A stretch of DNA of 64,000 bases from Pezizomycotina sp. ARF18 (taxonomy: Eukaryota; Ascomycota): the NCBI GenBank assembly GCA_002224055.1, contig AZLU01000046.1, positions 1 through 64,000 on the forward strand, in the 5' to 3' direction. Each line of letters begins with the position of its first letter. Within the stretch, counting starts at the first letter, position 1. The position numbers were made by a program, and so were the translations under genes. The notes under the pieces were generated by a model that searched no databases, had not been told where the DNA came from, and saw only the letters and a program-made list of their open reading frames with translations. Below, in pieces: positions 23,401 through 36,349 of this stretch.

Positions 23401-23713
23401 TACAAGGTAAATATGTGAAATGCATGCGTTTTCCGAGAGAGGACACATGTTTTAAACTCGAGAAGGGAGGCCATACAGCGAACAGAAGCCGTATGGGCCT
23501 CTATCTGAGGAGGAAAGAAAAAAAAAAGGTTTTACGGCTTCTCATACCATTTGCCTTCAATTCAGTGCCCAAGTTGCGTATTTAGTGAGTAGAAACAATA
23601 TTACATGATAAGTATAGGGCTATCAATACATGAGAGTATATTCATCTATATTTGCACACAGATCTAGACGTGAAACAGTGAGATTGTTGTTACAAATGAA
23701 GTACAACGGGTCT
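19612..23713. other. 4.1-kb spacer, poly-pyrimidine-rich
   Basis: Lies upstream of the CYR1 candidate exon and downstream of POL5. It is dominated by T and A runs (T26 at 20423-20448, several T12-T17) and an AAATA-type simple repeat (23165-23203). Long ORFs such as 229 residues at 19523-20212 are low complexity. A 36-codon stretch at 22702-22809 looks protein-like but is isolated. No gene called. Confidence 0.4.
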
Positions 23714-26700
23714 TCATTTCGTATGGAATTGTTTCCTGACGGTGCCAGCCCAGGTGACCAGGTCCGCGAAGAGCACATGCTGAGGGTTGAACTTTTCGTC
23801 CCGCATCCACCTGGACATACTCTCGGCGTAGAGTTTGAAAACCTTCTCCAAGTATTTGTCATTCGCATTAACGAGGACCCTCACGATGTGCAGGCTGCAC
23901 TGACTACACGCCGATGCATGCTGGTTGGTTTTGCCCTTCCCTGCTTCCTCGTGTACGGCACTGAGTAGCTTCTTCAGTAAACCCTTAGGATCGCTCGGCA
24001 TCGGTAATTCGATAACCTTCAGAATATCTATTTCCTTCTCTTTGTCCTTTGCGTTGCTACCACCGCCTTTGCCCTTTGAGGCCTGTACGAGGGCCTTGAT
24101 AACGCTGTGTGCGCTATTAGAAACCGGCTTGCTTCCAGTGGTCCGTATCAGCTCCAGCAAAGGTAGCATTACGGTTAGTACAACTTCGTCCGCGAACTGG
24201 TGCTTGACGTAAATCTCAAGCAACTCAAGGACGCGGTTTCTTGAAGTTGATTACGTTCTCCTTTGCCTCTTTCTCAATTTCTTCTTTGATGTTGCATTGG
24301 CCTGCTCCTTTGACGGAAACCTCCGCGATCTTTTCGTCCATTTTGAGCATTTCATCATCATCCATAGACTCGTCGTCATCCTCACCGCCGTCTACGTCCA
24401 TTGCTGAAGTATCCGGCCGGCTAAACGCGGAGCAGTTCGGCGAGATCGGCGTCTAGCCTGAGGGCTGCTCTTCATCAAACCCTTCAGCTTCTTCATCGTC
24501 CTCATCATCATCTTCTTCTTCATCAGATTCTTCGCCTGAGCCTTCATGATCTACTTTGTGTTGCCGTTGACAATAACCACCTCGACGTCGGAGTCTAACT
24601 CATTCGAATCTGAACACCATTGCTATCCTCTGCATCCTCACTTGCATCCTCATCGAACAACGCGCTTTGGCCTTCCATACTCTCCTTAGTAGCGAGCACC
24701 TGAGGGGAGTCAGTCAAGTGTACGAAAAACCATTGAAGTTCATAGAAGGTCAAACACATCAAACATCAAGTTGAGACTCGACTCGTCATCGCATCCGTGA
24801 AAGCACTGAAAACCGTCTTTGCTAAGCGGCGTAGTAGAATGGAAGGTCTCGAAACGAAACTCAGAAGGACCTCAGTCAAGACTTGTGAGATTCCAAGGTC
24901 ATCTTCTATTGTCTAGTTTGACTCGCTTCGATCTGTGCTCGTGTTTTGTGTTGGTTTTCTTGTGCTCCTGCCGAGATCTTTTCATAGCACATCTGTAGCT
25001 CATTAACAACGTTGATGGCATCTGCATCACCATTATAGATCTGCAAAATGACCATAGCATAGAGAAGCTCAAACGCTTCGAATTGAGCTTCCTCTTTGCC
25101 GGATACGAATTTCCTCTAGTATATGAAGTGATATTAGCTCCTTGCCATAGTCATAAATAAGTTGTAGGCTTCATTATCAATTGGGTTTCTCACCTGTTTC
25201 TTCACTTTATGAAAAGTCTTCGCCGCCTTCTTTTTCGCGCCTGAATCTCCGAGTCCATAGTTATGACAAATCTGTAGCCTGTATCCTTCTCTAGCTTATT
25301 GATCGTCTTAACAGCCCGAGAGGCCCACCTACTTCCTTGGTCTCTTTGCCTTCTATCAGAGCTGCGATGCAGCTGAGTAGCCTAATCGGACATCGAACGA
25401 CTTGCATCCGTGACGGCATGCTCGGAACCGATAACCGAGCTGAAGTAGCCGAAAGTTGCGAGCAGGTCCACAATCAGTTCAAGCCATGAATCCTGTTTCT
25501 CTATCTTCTTATTTCTGACCAAAGCTAGCAATTGGTCTGCAGCCCATTGCCGCGTCCTTTCACGTTGCTTTTCGTCTGTTTGTCCGGGATTCTCGATTAC
25601 ATTCGAAATATTGATACCAGTTTTTGTAGGCCATCTCGTCTGCAAGTGGAATAACCTCTCCACGGTTTTTGTCTTTGTAAGTGTATCGAAGTTAGGCGCC
25701 CATGGTGTAGAAGCACTGCCCTACGATTGTCGGAACGACGCTAGGGTACTTCTCTGCGGCGGCTTGTATGGATCTAGCAGCTTTCTGTGCAGCTTGTGCA
25801 AATATCTCTCCGAATTCGAAGAGCTGATTTATGAAACATTTCATAAAGTTTTGGCTGAATACAGTGACAACGACATCATGGCTTTCTTTGAACTCGAGCG
25901 CCTTACCAAATACTTGAAGCCCCAGAACTTTCGCTCATCCGACGAGTTTGCAGCAAAAAGGGACTCTGGTGTGATATTTTGCACGATATTAGCCATGATG
26001 AAGCCAGCTTCCAGAATGCAGACCGTATATAGGAGGAACATACCATCAACACATATCTTCCAAAATTCGTCGAACGAAGCCAATTCTGAGCTACTTGAAG
26101 CTATTCTTTCAATATTCCCGTTCAAGTATATTCGAAGAATGATATCCCAAACGAACGGCAGCTTAGGGCTCCAATTACCCTTCTGCGGCGCCGCTGAACC
26201 AGATCCATCTTGAGCTTTAGACGAACTCTTTTAACAGCTTTGCCAAGTTTGGTAAGTTTCTCTTCTCAAGCGGGAACTGCTCGTCCTCGGTGGGATCCAC
26301 CTTGATGTCGATGTTCGTTGATTGCTCACGGAGTACGAGCGTTATCGCGACACCTTCACTAGTGTTTTCCAACCCTGACACCTTTAAGAATGTTCGAGTA
26401 ATGTGTAAGACTTCAATAAGTTCTTCGCCATCGTCGGTTGCGCTCGAGATTGTTTGACATATTGTGAAAGCGCATGTTTCTCGGAGCCAGGTTTTCTTCT
26501 TTGCCAATTGAAATAATTCGCCACAATGCTCGTCCAGAAGGATTTGATATTTTCCACAGATTCGAACACGGCACCAGACTGAAGGATGGCCTTGAGACCG
26601 AACAAGCGACCGAAATAGAAGTCCCGCTCTTCCTACAAAAAAAAAAAAAAAAAAAAAGCTGATTAGTTCCACCAACACTGACCGTTTTTAACCAACGAAT

Positions 26701-27134
26701 TGAGATACGAGGAAGAGTGCTTACCTGGCCGGTGGTTCTCCAGGAGGCGTTGTATGTTCCTTGAGCAGCTGTAGAGCTCCGCGAAGTGTAACTCCAGCTT
26801 CCTTCAAGCTCCCATTGCCGAGCGCCTGGCGAAGAAACTATACCGCGATGGTAATATCGTGTTAGCGGTGATTATTTGGCTCTAGAACCATCTGAGCAGA
26901 TTACTCCTTCCGTGTACGCAATTGAAAACCCGAGGCGACTTGACTCTGTGCCGCTAGCCAATCCCTTCGTTAACCGCGCAAAACGTACTGCGCTGTCTGT
27001 TCGAAGTCTGGCACCAAAATCCGAGGTTTCGGCGATAATAGCTGTCGCCGCTTTAACCGTTCGTCGCCATTATTGCTTGGGAGCTTTCGAAAGTGCTCGA
27101 GGATGGACTTGGACGGCAGGAATCGGGTAGACAT
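23714..27134 (-). CDS. POL5: Pol5 / Myb-binding protein 1A-like, ribosome biogenesis
   Basis: Nucleolar HEAT-like protein needed for rRNA production; despite its DNA polymerase V name it is not a true polymerase (family knowledge). It starts MSTRFLPSKSILEHF, then DERLKAATAII and LTKGLASGTESSRLGFSIAY, the hallmark N-terminal block. It continues FLRQALGNGSLKEAGVTLRG, then after an intron (26633-26724) EERDFYFGRLFGLKAILQSG. Later blocks include LTEVLLSFVSRPSILLRRLA (about 24880), a long Asp/Glu-rich region (24720-24300) typical of the family, and the C-terminal MLEIYVKHQFADEVVLTVML, PLLELIRTTGSKP and LYAESMSRWMRDEKF. Another intron lies at about 25120-25192. Frame breaks are frequent. The poly-T tract of the 26633 intron runs directly into its TGTAG acceptor. 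Confidence 0.87.
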
Positions 27135-28135
27135 GGCGAAGTTAATCGTTTTCGTCTTCTTCGCTATCCCGTTTCGTTCGATTGCGCGAAGTTCGTGAAA
27201 ATTCTCGACTTCGGAGGTTTTTTTTTTTTTTTTTTTTTTTCGTCCGATAAAATGTCGTTACACGCCAAGAGCCGCAATTTTGAGCCGCAACCACCAAAAT
27301 TCAATTCAGACATTAAATCACTATTTGCACGTTTTATCAAACACTTACCAAAACGAAACATTCAACACTATAGCTGACAACTACGACCTTCACCTTCTTT
27401 CTACATCAACATCACCCATTATTATCTTCTTGTAAAGTTTTCACGATCCGCTTTGTCTTCGTTCTTAGCTTAAACACTTGTGTCAAATCACTATGATATC
27501 TTCCACTTTGCGAATATCCCTTCCCGCTTCGTGTATGCCGAGAATCCAATGGAATCGCCGGCTCAGTTGGAGGAGCTTCATGGAGAAGATATTCCTCATT
27601 TTTGATCGTTCGACAATCAGCTTCTACGTAAGTTTCTATCAATATATATATTTCGTTGGATGTTTCTCGACAAGCTTAGTGACATTAAGAGACTATCGTT
27701 CACTTTTGTGTACAATGATAATGTCCTTGTGCGATAAAGTCTACTAATTACCTTCCCCCGTTTTCGTATTAAGGCATCGAACGACGAGAAACATCTAGCT
27801 AATTCGTAAAACTAGTAGGCCATCGTAGACTCGCGGAAATACTAATGATTTGATTGGTAAATAAGCGGCCTTTATTTTGATCGACAGTCGTCATCAGAAG
27901 AAAAAGAAAAAAAAAGGGGGTTTCGTCTACGCAAGACCCGTGTGACCTTTAGATCATCCTTTTATATAAAACAATACGGGGAAATTTCTGCTCTGCATCC
28001 CCTCAGTACTGCTCACCAAAGGGTATTCGGCTATACACTTTGTCAATCGAAATTATTCATTTCAGAAGGTCGGAAGAAAGAAATATCGTTCCAGCGGTTA
28101 AATTGAAACAGTGCTAATCGGCGTACAGGAAAGAT
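27135..28135. promoter_or_regulatory. Divergent spacer upstream of POL5
   Basis: Begins just before the POL5 start codon and contains a T23 run at 27218-27240. It should include the POL5 promoter and possibly that of the weak gene at 28136. No specific motif recognised. Confidence 0.35.
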
Positions 28136-29382
28136 ATGGGACCAAAAGAGCCCACCAAAACGGCTGCACAAACTGGTGCGACCCGGAAGCGCCGCGAACG
28201 AAAAGGATTGAAACGAGCTATGGCGTTGTCAGACGGCATCTCCGGAGAGAGCAAGAGGGAACAATGGTGAGCGTATCTCCCCAGAAGATGCAATTTGTTT
28301 CAGTGTTCCCCGGTTTTTATAATGGTGGGAGACATACGCACAGTTAATCACATCCCACGAAGGAATGATTATCGCAATTAATACCATCTTGTCGCCGTGA
28401 ACAGCAAGAGGTTTAGCCGCTGCGACTGGTCCAGATCTTTTCGTATTGCTTTTTAATTCAAATCTACACGTGCTTTTCGTTATTTGTTTGTTTATCCTTT
28501 GCTGACTGTATGAAGGTTACCTATCCGATCTGTTATCTTCGAGGAAGGCGCCACTTGAGCGCTTTTTTTTCTCTGCCCCTCAACCCCTCTCTGGCAAGAG
28601 GGAAAAGCGATAGAACTAGAACAGCAAGAAAGATATCCACCCATGAAAGGTTCTTCAAGGATTTCTAGCTGAAAGACTTCACAAAAAGAGGCATGAAGTG
28701 GATAGAAAAAAAAGAGTGCCAAACTACATCCTTGGCCACGGCCCTGGAGCTCCCCACATCCTATCTTGGAATGCGTCAAAAAGTGTGGGAGATAAAAATT
28801 CTATTTTTTGGCTGCCCGCTAAATAATCAACCCCTCCGAACAGAAGTGGGGCAGGGGCTCGCTCAAGCAGTTTTATGTCCAACGAAGGAAAAACTCCATG
28901 AGCCAATTAGCCGAAATCAAGACAGTCGAAAAGATGGAAGGAAAGAGGTATGAGCATGCGGAACTCAATGGTTTATCGTTGTTGAAATCTGAGAACCAGG
29001 TCCAGCTGATACGCCAGCGCAGCGGAAGATTGGTTGCCTTCTCGTTATTTTTTTACGAAAATGTTCTTTCGCAAAAGTGATCGTCGGGTTCTATAATAAG
29101 GTGCGTTAAAGCGTTGTTCACGTTTTTGGTGTCCGATGGTGCCAATAATACCAATAATAATACCAATGGATCGATTCTCCGGCGCGTCTTTTCGGAAAGT
29201 ACGGTAAGCATTATTTCCCACACCACACTATTGCAATTGCGTGAATATGACGATGGGTTTCATAGGGCAGGATCGAAACGAACAAGGTCAATCGAATACT
29301 GAAGGTTTTCGATGACGAAGTTCCGGTAATGATACTGAAAATGAAGGGTTTCGAATACCGCACGCAGCGTCGAAATCCATGA
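28136..29382 (+). CDS. Unidentified small spliced gene (tentative)
   Basis: An ATG at 28136 opens MGPKEPTKTAAQ, GATRKRRERKGLKRAMALSD and GISGESKREQ, a basic coding-like stretch stopping at a canonical donor GTGAGCG (28267). Further protein-like pieces lie downstream on the same strand: EIKTVEKMEGKR, ending in a GTATGA donor near 28949; GSILRRVFSEST, ending at GTAAGC (about 29202); and, after a TAG acceptor, RIETNKVNRILKVFDDEVPV followed by MILKMKGFEYRTQRRNP and a stop at 29382. Spliced together this would make a basic protein of perhaps 130 residues. I do not recognise the family and cannot fix every exon. It could be spurious. Confidence 0.3.
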
Positions 29383-32300
29383 GAAGTAGATTTCTTGTGT
29401 TTACATATTTAGGGATATTGCCTGGTTCTGGAAAACTCCAATGGTAATCCTCGAGCCTCCCTCCAGAGAAGGGTCACAAAACAGGCATGTATCTCGAATG
29501 CATGCAAGATTATCCCACGGAGAGCCCAGTCAAACCGCTGAGCTTTTTTTTTTTTTCTGTTCAAAAATCTGTTCGCATGATTCTTTGCAGAGGTTTCCAC
29601 CATCCATGTTATTCTATTGGTCGCACCGCCTCGCGGTGGTATCCTAAACATGATGGTCTTCACGGAAGTTCTAGCTGAAAGAGATAAAAAAAGAAAAGAA
29701 AGAAAAAGAGAGAAAAAAGAGAAAGAGAGGAAGAGAGTGAGAGAGGAAGCAGACAAAGACCGGAGCTTCCGGAGAGTTTGTGGATGTGGATGGCGTTCAT
29801 CGTTCGATCTTGCTCACTACGGGTCGCCAATTGAAAGAGGAAGCCGCCAAAAATAACCCTCCACGTCGGTATTTCGTTTCTTTTCCATTAACGCTTTAAT
29901 TTTGTCAAAGAAACAATAGAGCCGCGCTCGGTAGTGGCAAATCTCCTTCGTCTTCATCTTAACCGTTGAGAAGGCGATAGGTCCGCCATGTAGTTGGTTT
30001 GTTCTTTCTTTCTATCATTCTATCTTTCCTTCTTCTCCTTCGCAATGGGGCTCTTTGATGCGCAATTCAAATGGCGCCTTCACCTTTGGCGATGTTGTTG
30101 AGCTTTGCGCGGGAAGCAAGGACCCCACACCTACAGAATATAAATTAAGAAAGCTTTGATGTTTTGTTTGTTTGTTTGTTTTGCGGGTTCGCGTGTTTTT
30201 GTTGTTGTGGTTGTTGTTTGTTTGTTTTTTTTTTTTTTTTGTTTCTTTTTTCTTAGTGCAATTCGGTTACCGGAGCTGTTGGAGCTTTGAACTCTGATGT
30301 TTTGGTTTCGCTACTTTAGGCTTAGTGTGGTCCGTTACCACCCCAACGACGCGTCTCCCCAAAAAGCTCTACCAAAACAAATAAGCAGCAAAGTTGACAA
30401 TCGCAACCAGCGCTTCCGATTGCGCTGGTAACACCCGATAGAACTTGCGGGAAGTGGTTTGACTAGGTAGAGCCACGCTGACATTCTCAATGATCTCTCT
30501 GCTCTGATCCGCAGCGCAAAAATAAAAATCCCCGAAATTAAATTTGAAGAATACTTACAATGATACACTCTTTATATCACAAGGGAGTAGTCACCTGCTC
30601 ATTTTTAGTAATTCTTCGATCGTTTTTTTGTCGCGCGACAATGAAACGAGAAGCTTAAAGGAAGAGCGAAAGAAGGAAAGCCATCGTGCTTTCTCGGCTG
30701 TTAAAGAACAGTTCTTTGCTATAGGGCAATGTTTAAAGTTTGATTAAAAAGAGCGAAGAGAAACAAAAGAAACTTGTGCGGGACCCATCGAACTCTCCCC
30801 ATCGTACGTTATTAACCAGTTTCGCCGACGAGGTGACTTTGATTGGCTGTTATCAAAATAGAATGAAGGAGAGAGTAATAGTCTCACCTCAGCTGAAAGG
30901 GAAGCATAGCCGGAGGCAACGAACTTTCTAACGAAGTGCGAAAGAGGAAACTACGGCAGTTGTTTGGGACGCTAATGAGGCCATCCTGGTTCTGTTGCAT
31001 CTCCAGCAACCGAAATCTCTCTACTCTTCTGGCCTGTCGCTTCCGTTTCGTTGCAAAAGTAAGGAAGAGAAAATTTTCTATTTTCAAACCACCGCTTAGG
31101 AAGCTGTGAACTTCAACATCAGTTGCTTTCGTTCCAAAATTCTCCGTCGTAACTGATTATTGGGAAGAAAAAAAAGTTTAGGGCCGTCATACGTTCATCA
31201 TACTGCTCAATTGAAGCTCAAAAGTTTATACTTTCCCGGAGGCAGGCAAGTAGGGTACGGTGGAAGGCTTTGAGACTGGTCGACCACGCGGTCAACGCCA
31301 GGCAATTAGCCTGCATCTGAAAGTGCAAAAGAGCAGCGCAGTGCCCCACTTCTCTCTCGGTCTCTCTTTAACACCTTGTTTGAAATTGAGTGCATGTAGA
31401 GTGAGCTAATGGTCCGGAGACAAGGGAAGTCTGTCCACTTTTCTTTTCTTTTTTTCTCTCTTTGTTCTCTTGCTCTCACTGCTTACCACCGTTTACTACG
31501 GCAACCGAGTCGTATGAGAGACGAAGAAAAGAAGGGCCCCTGCAAGGATTAATGAGCGCCGAGGCAGTAACCTCTTTCTTCCAAAAAGAGGGTCCGTAGG
31601 TAAGTAGTAAATCCGAGAGAGCTCTGCGTGGTTATCTAAAATTATGAAATGCGAGATAAAAGAAAAGCGATGTGCGCAAAAAGGTAACATGCAAGGCTTG
31701 AGAAACATTTTCTTTTCTGTCTACTCATTTACTAACAATAGGATAGTTAATTAGGTTGAGCGAAACTTGGGTTGAAAGGAAGGGCCTTGCCGCAGACGCA
31801 AGCAAGCGAGTGAACAGGAGCTTTCACGAGAAGAAAAACACGAAGCTGGGAAAATCTCGAGACTTCTGTCAGATGCGGCAAAGCTGCAAAGCTATTATTT
31901 CGGAAGGATCAATCGTCCAAAACGTATGAGAGACAGGGCGAAGCTATCCCGCGGTGTGCGTGGTAGTTCTTTTTTCAGTTATTCTTGTGACATCTTATCC
32001 CAATCTTCTCTCTCTCTATCTCTCCCCTCTATCCCGTAACTTGAAAAGTAAAAGTCAAGTGGATACGAGGGCTAAGTTATCTCTTATTTCTTATTACCAC
32101 CGGTTCTCCAACTTGAAGCAAATCAACAACTTTTATTTTTACTTTACGGTTGTCGCGGGGCTTTTGTCATCGCTTTAATGCCCCGATAAAGCAGAGATCA
32201 CTGCGTTACCCTCAGCAACGGACCTGTGTAAACAAACGGGTTCTTCCTTGATATATAACAAATAAAAACGAAAGTTGATATCCATCACCCATGATACGAC

Positions 32301-32980
32301 GTGGATAAGAAAAAAAGACAAAAAAAGAAGCATGGGTAAAACAAACGCTAATGTCTTAAAGGTCAAGCGTGAGAAAAGAAGGGTAGCGGAAGCGTCCCAA
32401 GTGGGTCTTTCTTCAAACTGCTGCTGTAGCAAGGCTTTGCAATAAAATAGAATGCTGGTTCTCTTTTTTTCCCTCGCTCCCTCGCTCTTTTCCTTTCCCT
32501 TTCTTCTCTCCTTCTATTCTTCCCTCTTTGACTCTCTGATTCTCTGTTCTTGGAAAGAGCAGATCTGGGGAGGGGAAAGGGCAATAAAACTATGGGAAGC
32601 AAGGTTGATTGGACCAAAGATGAAGATGCGGCGGATTGATGTATACTGCCAGGAAGCAAGGTTGTGGGTTTTCTTACCACGGAAAATTTCTTTTTGTCCA
32701 ACGTCGGTTTAAAGTGAGTGTCACTAAATTTAATTCCCACACTCTTCCAGCGACCGCCGGTATCCAAATACGACCAATCTGTGCATACGCCCATCAGTCT
32801 TAAGCGAGTTTTATTATTCGTCTTCCCAAGAGTCAACTGCTAGGAAGAACAAAGGTAAGTAGAGGACTCAGAGGAGACTGGTCACTGCGGGCGCATGAAA
32901 GAACGAAGAGACCCAGCAGTTCGTTATTATTCCTTCTTCGATAACACACCAACTGCTCCATTTCCGTGGACCTGCGCGGA

Positions 32981-33014
<34 letters not shown>

Positions 33015-34129
33015 GTTTTTTGCGATAATCTCTCTCTCTCCTCGCCTGTGCATTAGCTGCTGGTGCTAAAGGAAAGTTGATACAAAGGGAAAAAAGGGAC
33101 GATGCTGATTTCGTTTATTATTTATTTTCTACTCATTTTGTAATTCATACGTCTTCTTTTGCCTTTTGCTTTTCTTTCTTTTTCCTTCGAATCAGGGCGA
33201 TTCGGTTCTCAGTTTAGTCTCGTCCATGTGTTTAATTTGTGTCAGGCCCAGTCACCCGGGCTTTCAGTCGTTTTCCTCCGGCTGCCCATAGCAACATCGC
33301 GAAAGAAGAAAGAATAGCAGCAGATTTCATTTAATGCTCCTCCTCCTTACGAAGGTCCGCCTGGGCGAAATTTGATTGATAAGAATAAGGGGAGATTTGA
33401 TAGAGAGAGCAAAACCAGGGCTTCTATTGCCTTAGAGCAATTAACCAAGGCTAGTTAAAATAAGGAACCGCTTCGGCGAGCCCTAAGAGGTTGGCTTGTG
33501 TGTGTTTTAACGACCATTGATCATTACACTTGCGCGCATTTTCAACGCGCGGGATTACCTTTTGTCTTTCCTTACTGACTTACGATATCGTATCCTCTTT
33601 CATTTCCCTTTATCGCGATATAATTTTGCAATTCTGTATATTACTTACTTATTAGGAAGAGACAAGTTTACAATCACAATAGGGGGATATTGTAGGTAAC
33701 TGTGGATTTGGCCCTGATTTGGAATCGTCTTTCCTCTTCTTCCTTTTTTTCTTCCGTGGTGATTGCATGTTGATGTCGTTTATTAAAATTGGCCTCAAGT
33801 TGTACATACATGTAGGGCCAGCCTTGTCGCTTCCCTTTTTCTTTTTCTTTTTTTTTTTTTTTTTTTTTTTTTTGGCCGAGGGGACCTTTCCTTTCCGCCT
33901 GTTTCTCTTCTGCCATCTCCGTCTCTCTCTATTCTTTGACCAAATTAGCGCTTGCGTATTTCGATTAGTAAAGTAGTTAGTGGTGTTGAAGGACGTCTCT
34001 TAGGGGTAGATTGTTTTTTCAAGACCGTAGAAAATCTACCACCCATATAGCCATTCTGAATCTTACCACCCACCGATAGATACCACACTCTTCATTATTA
34101 TTATACCATCCACTTCTTTTTGCCCTATT
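29383..34129. other. Gene-poor spacer with simple repeats
   Basis: 4.7 kb with no credible gene. It holds GT/TTTG-rich sequence (30161-30240), a TTA repeat (32983-33013), a T26 run (33848-33873) and many shorter T or A runs. ORFs are short and compositionally biased. Confidence 0.45.
32983..33013. repeat. (TTA)n microsatellite
   Basis: About ten perfect TTA units, followed by TTGTTTTTT. A related TTA tract occurs at 57356-57402. Confidence 0.9.
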
Positions 34130-35521
34130 GCTCTACTCTGCTCTTCCCTTCAAGTTTCGTATATTTTCTTTTTTTTTTTTTTTTTTTCTATTCTTATTAG
34201 ACTGATTATCCTCCAGCTCTCTCTCTTCTCGCAGAAAAAAAGAAAAAGGGCAGGGGCCCGCTAAACCTTCATTTTGAATTGCGGTAGTAGTCAGTAGTAA
34301 CTAGTATTTTGACTGAAGAAAGCGATTGCCCTCGACGACCGTAATCCTTACCCACCTCTTCTTTCTTTTTTGTCTTTCTTTTTTTGTCTTCTTTTTTTTT
34401 TTTTTTTCTTTTCTTTTTTTTTTTCCCTCTCTATTCTATTCTATCTATCTATCTCCTACACACCTCTCACTCTTCCTCACTCTTCTCACAGTTCTCTTTT
34501 AAACCTCTTCTCCTCCCACTTCCAATCCACTTCTCTCTCTTCCTTATTCTTCTGTAGAAGTTACAGATCTCTTTAGACATCATCCATCTTTCCCGACTTT
34601 CGTTTAGGTTGTTGGTATCTAATACCCAAGCGAGGAAAAACGAACAAAAAAGAAAGCAAAGAAAGAGACGATTGAAGAAGGATCCGAGGAAAGAGAAGAG
34701 ACAGACAAAGGGCATTTTCTCCACCACCGCCGGTTTACAAGGTTCCCCGATATTTCACCCACGACAGAACGAAAGGACGAGGATTTTATTGGAGAGTTGG
34801 TTCTGGAGACCATTCGAGATAAGGATCACGACTTTCTTACCTGAACAAAAAGAGCAAGGACGATTCCTGTTGTTGTTCTTATTGTTTATTCTTCACGTAT
34901 AAAGCATTATTTTTTTTCTTGCGACGACCAGAAACGAAGGAAAGCCGGTTGAGATAATTTTTTTTTACTGTTTTTTAACGAGCACACTTGGAGTACCGTG
35001 AAACACCAAAAAACTTTCGCCGCATACGAGTATCACCAACTTTTGAACAGTTATACGACAGTACAACTACTGCAAAGGACGATATTCTTTTTTTCTTTTT
35101 TTTTTGTCTTTCTTATATATTCACTCGGTCTGGTTCCTTGAAAAGAAACTGTTATCTCTCTTGACAGAATCCGGGGTATCAGAAACATTCCAGAGACGAT
35201 AAAAAAAGAAGACAAGAAGAAGAAGAGAAGAAGCTTCCATTTGTTCCCTCTGCATGCAGCTTATCGCAATCGGCAGTGTTAAACATTCCATTAAACAACG
35301 GCCCATAAACCAAAAAAGACCTTTATAAGAAAAATATCTTTTTCACCCAGACGTCATAATTACTTTATTGCTGAGTTTTAAAATTATTACTATCGTTAAA
35401 AGAAAAGGGAAAGTTGTAAAAACCCTTTCTCATTCATTCACCTCTTTAAAAACTTATTGAAGCTCGTTCATTTTGTCAACGTTTCCCCCAGTCGTTTGAC
35501 TTTTCACCACGAGACGCAACA
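34130..35521 (+). promoter_or_regulatory. Pyrimidine-rich upstream region of CDC25
   Basis: The first 450 bases are almost continuous C/T on the + strand, including T21 at about 34168-34188 and CTATCTATC repeats (34438-34453). Long CT blocks followed by A-rich sequence are typical of fungal promoters and long 5' leaders. The start codon of CDC25 follows at 35522. Confidence 0.5.
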
Positions 35522-36314
35522 ATGATGGGAACGGAGTCACACTGGCGGCGATGTACGCGCCAGGTTTACCTTCACATTTATCTTCACACTCACCGTGGAG
35601 CACGTCTTCGGGCTTGAGCAGCTCTAGGTCTTCAGAGTGCGGCAGTTTGTTCAGTAGAGCTAGCTCCAACTTCTCTCTGGGAAATCGGAATCGTATTTTG
35701 ATGTTGATATCTCCATGACTTCCTCGCCGACGTCTTGCCTCGCTGCTGACCTGTCCCAGAACTTCCACATTGACAAGAGGTATGTTTGTTTTTCCCTTTC
35801 GTGATTTGAAGTGAGGCTCTTTGTTTTGGGCCATGGTTGGGGGGTGTTTTGCATGCTGCCTTTTGCAAGGGGTGGTGAAATACGTTAAAAGGGATGTGAA
35901 TGCTAACAACACGTGCGCGTGCATATAGTCCCGCTTTCCCTACACCAAGGAGGTCTCTGTTCGCAGCTTGGGATGAGCGCAGTGAGTAACCTAATTCTCT
36001 TCAGCCTTGCTTTTTGACACCGCTAGGGTCTTCCTTCATCTAGCTTCCATGCATCATCATATGCGCCTTTGCTTTTTTTTTTTTTTTTGTGGTTTGCTCA
36101 TGCTTTGTTTGCTTCGGAACTTTTATTAGGGGGTTTAACTACTCCACCTTTGCCTTCGTCTTCACCGGCACCGCCTGATCCGATGGAGATGTCTCCTCTT
36201 CCGCACAAGGCACCCTTTCTTTGACGTCCAGCTGACAGGAAAGATGAATGAAATGTCTTCTCCACCCTGCCAACCTTCTCCATTGGATCACATCAGAAGA
36301 CAATTGCCGAGTAT

Positions 36315-36349
<35 letters not shown>

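Noticed and set aside
35454-35924. 156-residue minus-strand ORF opposite CDC25
   Set aside because: It mirrors the Ser/Pro-rich first CDC25 exon, whose + strand translation matches NimT. No family or splice support for the antisense frame.
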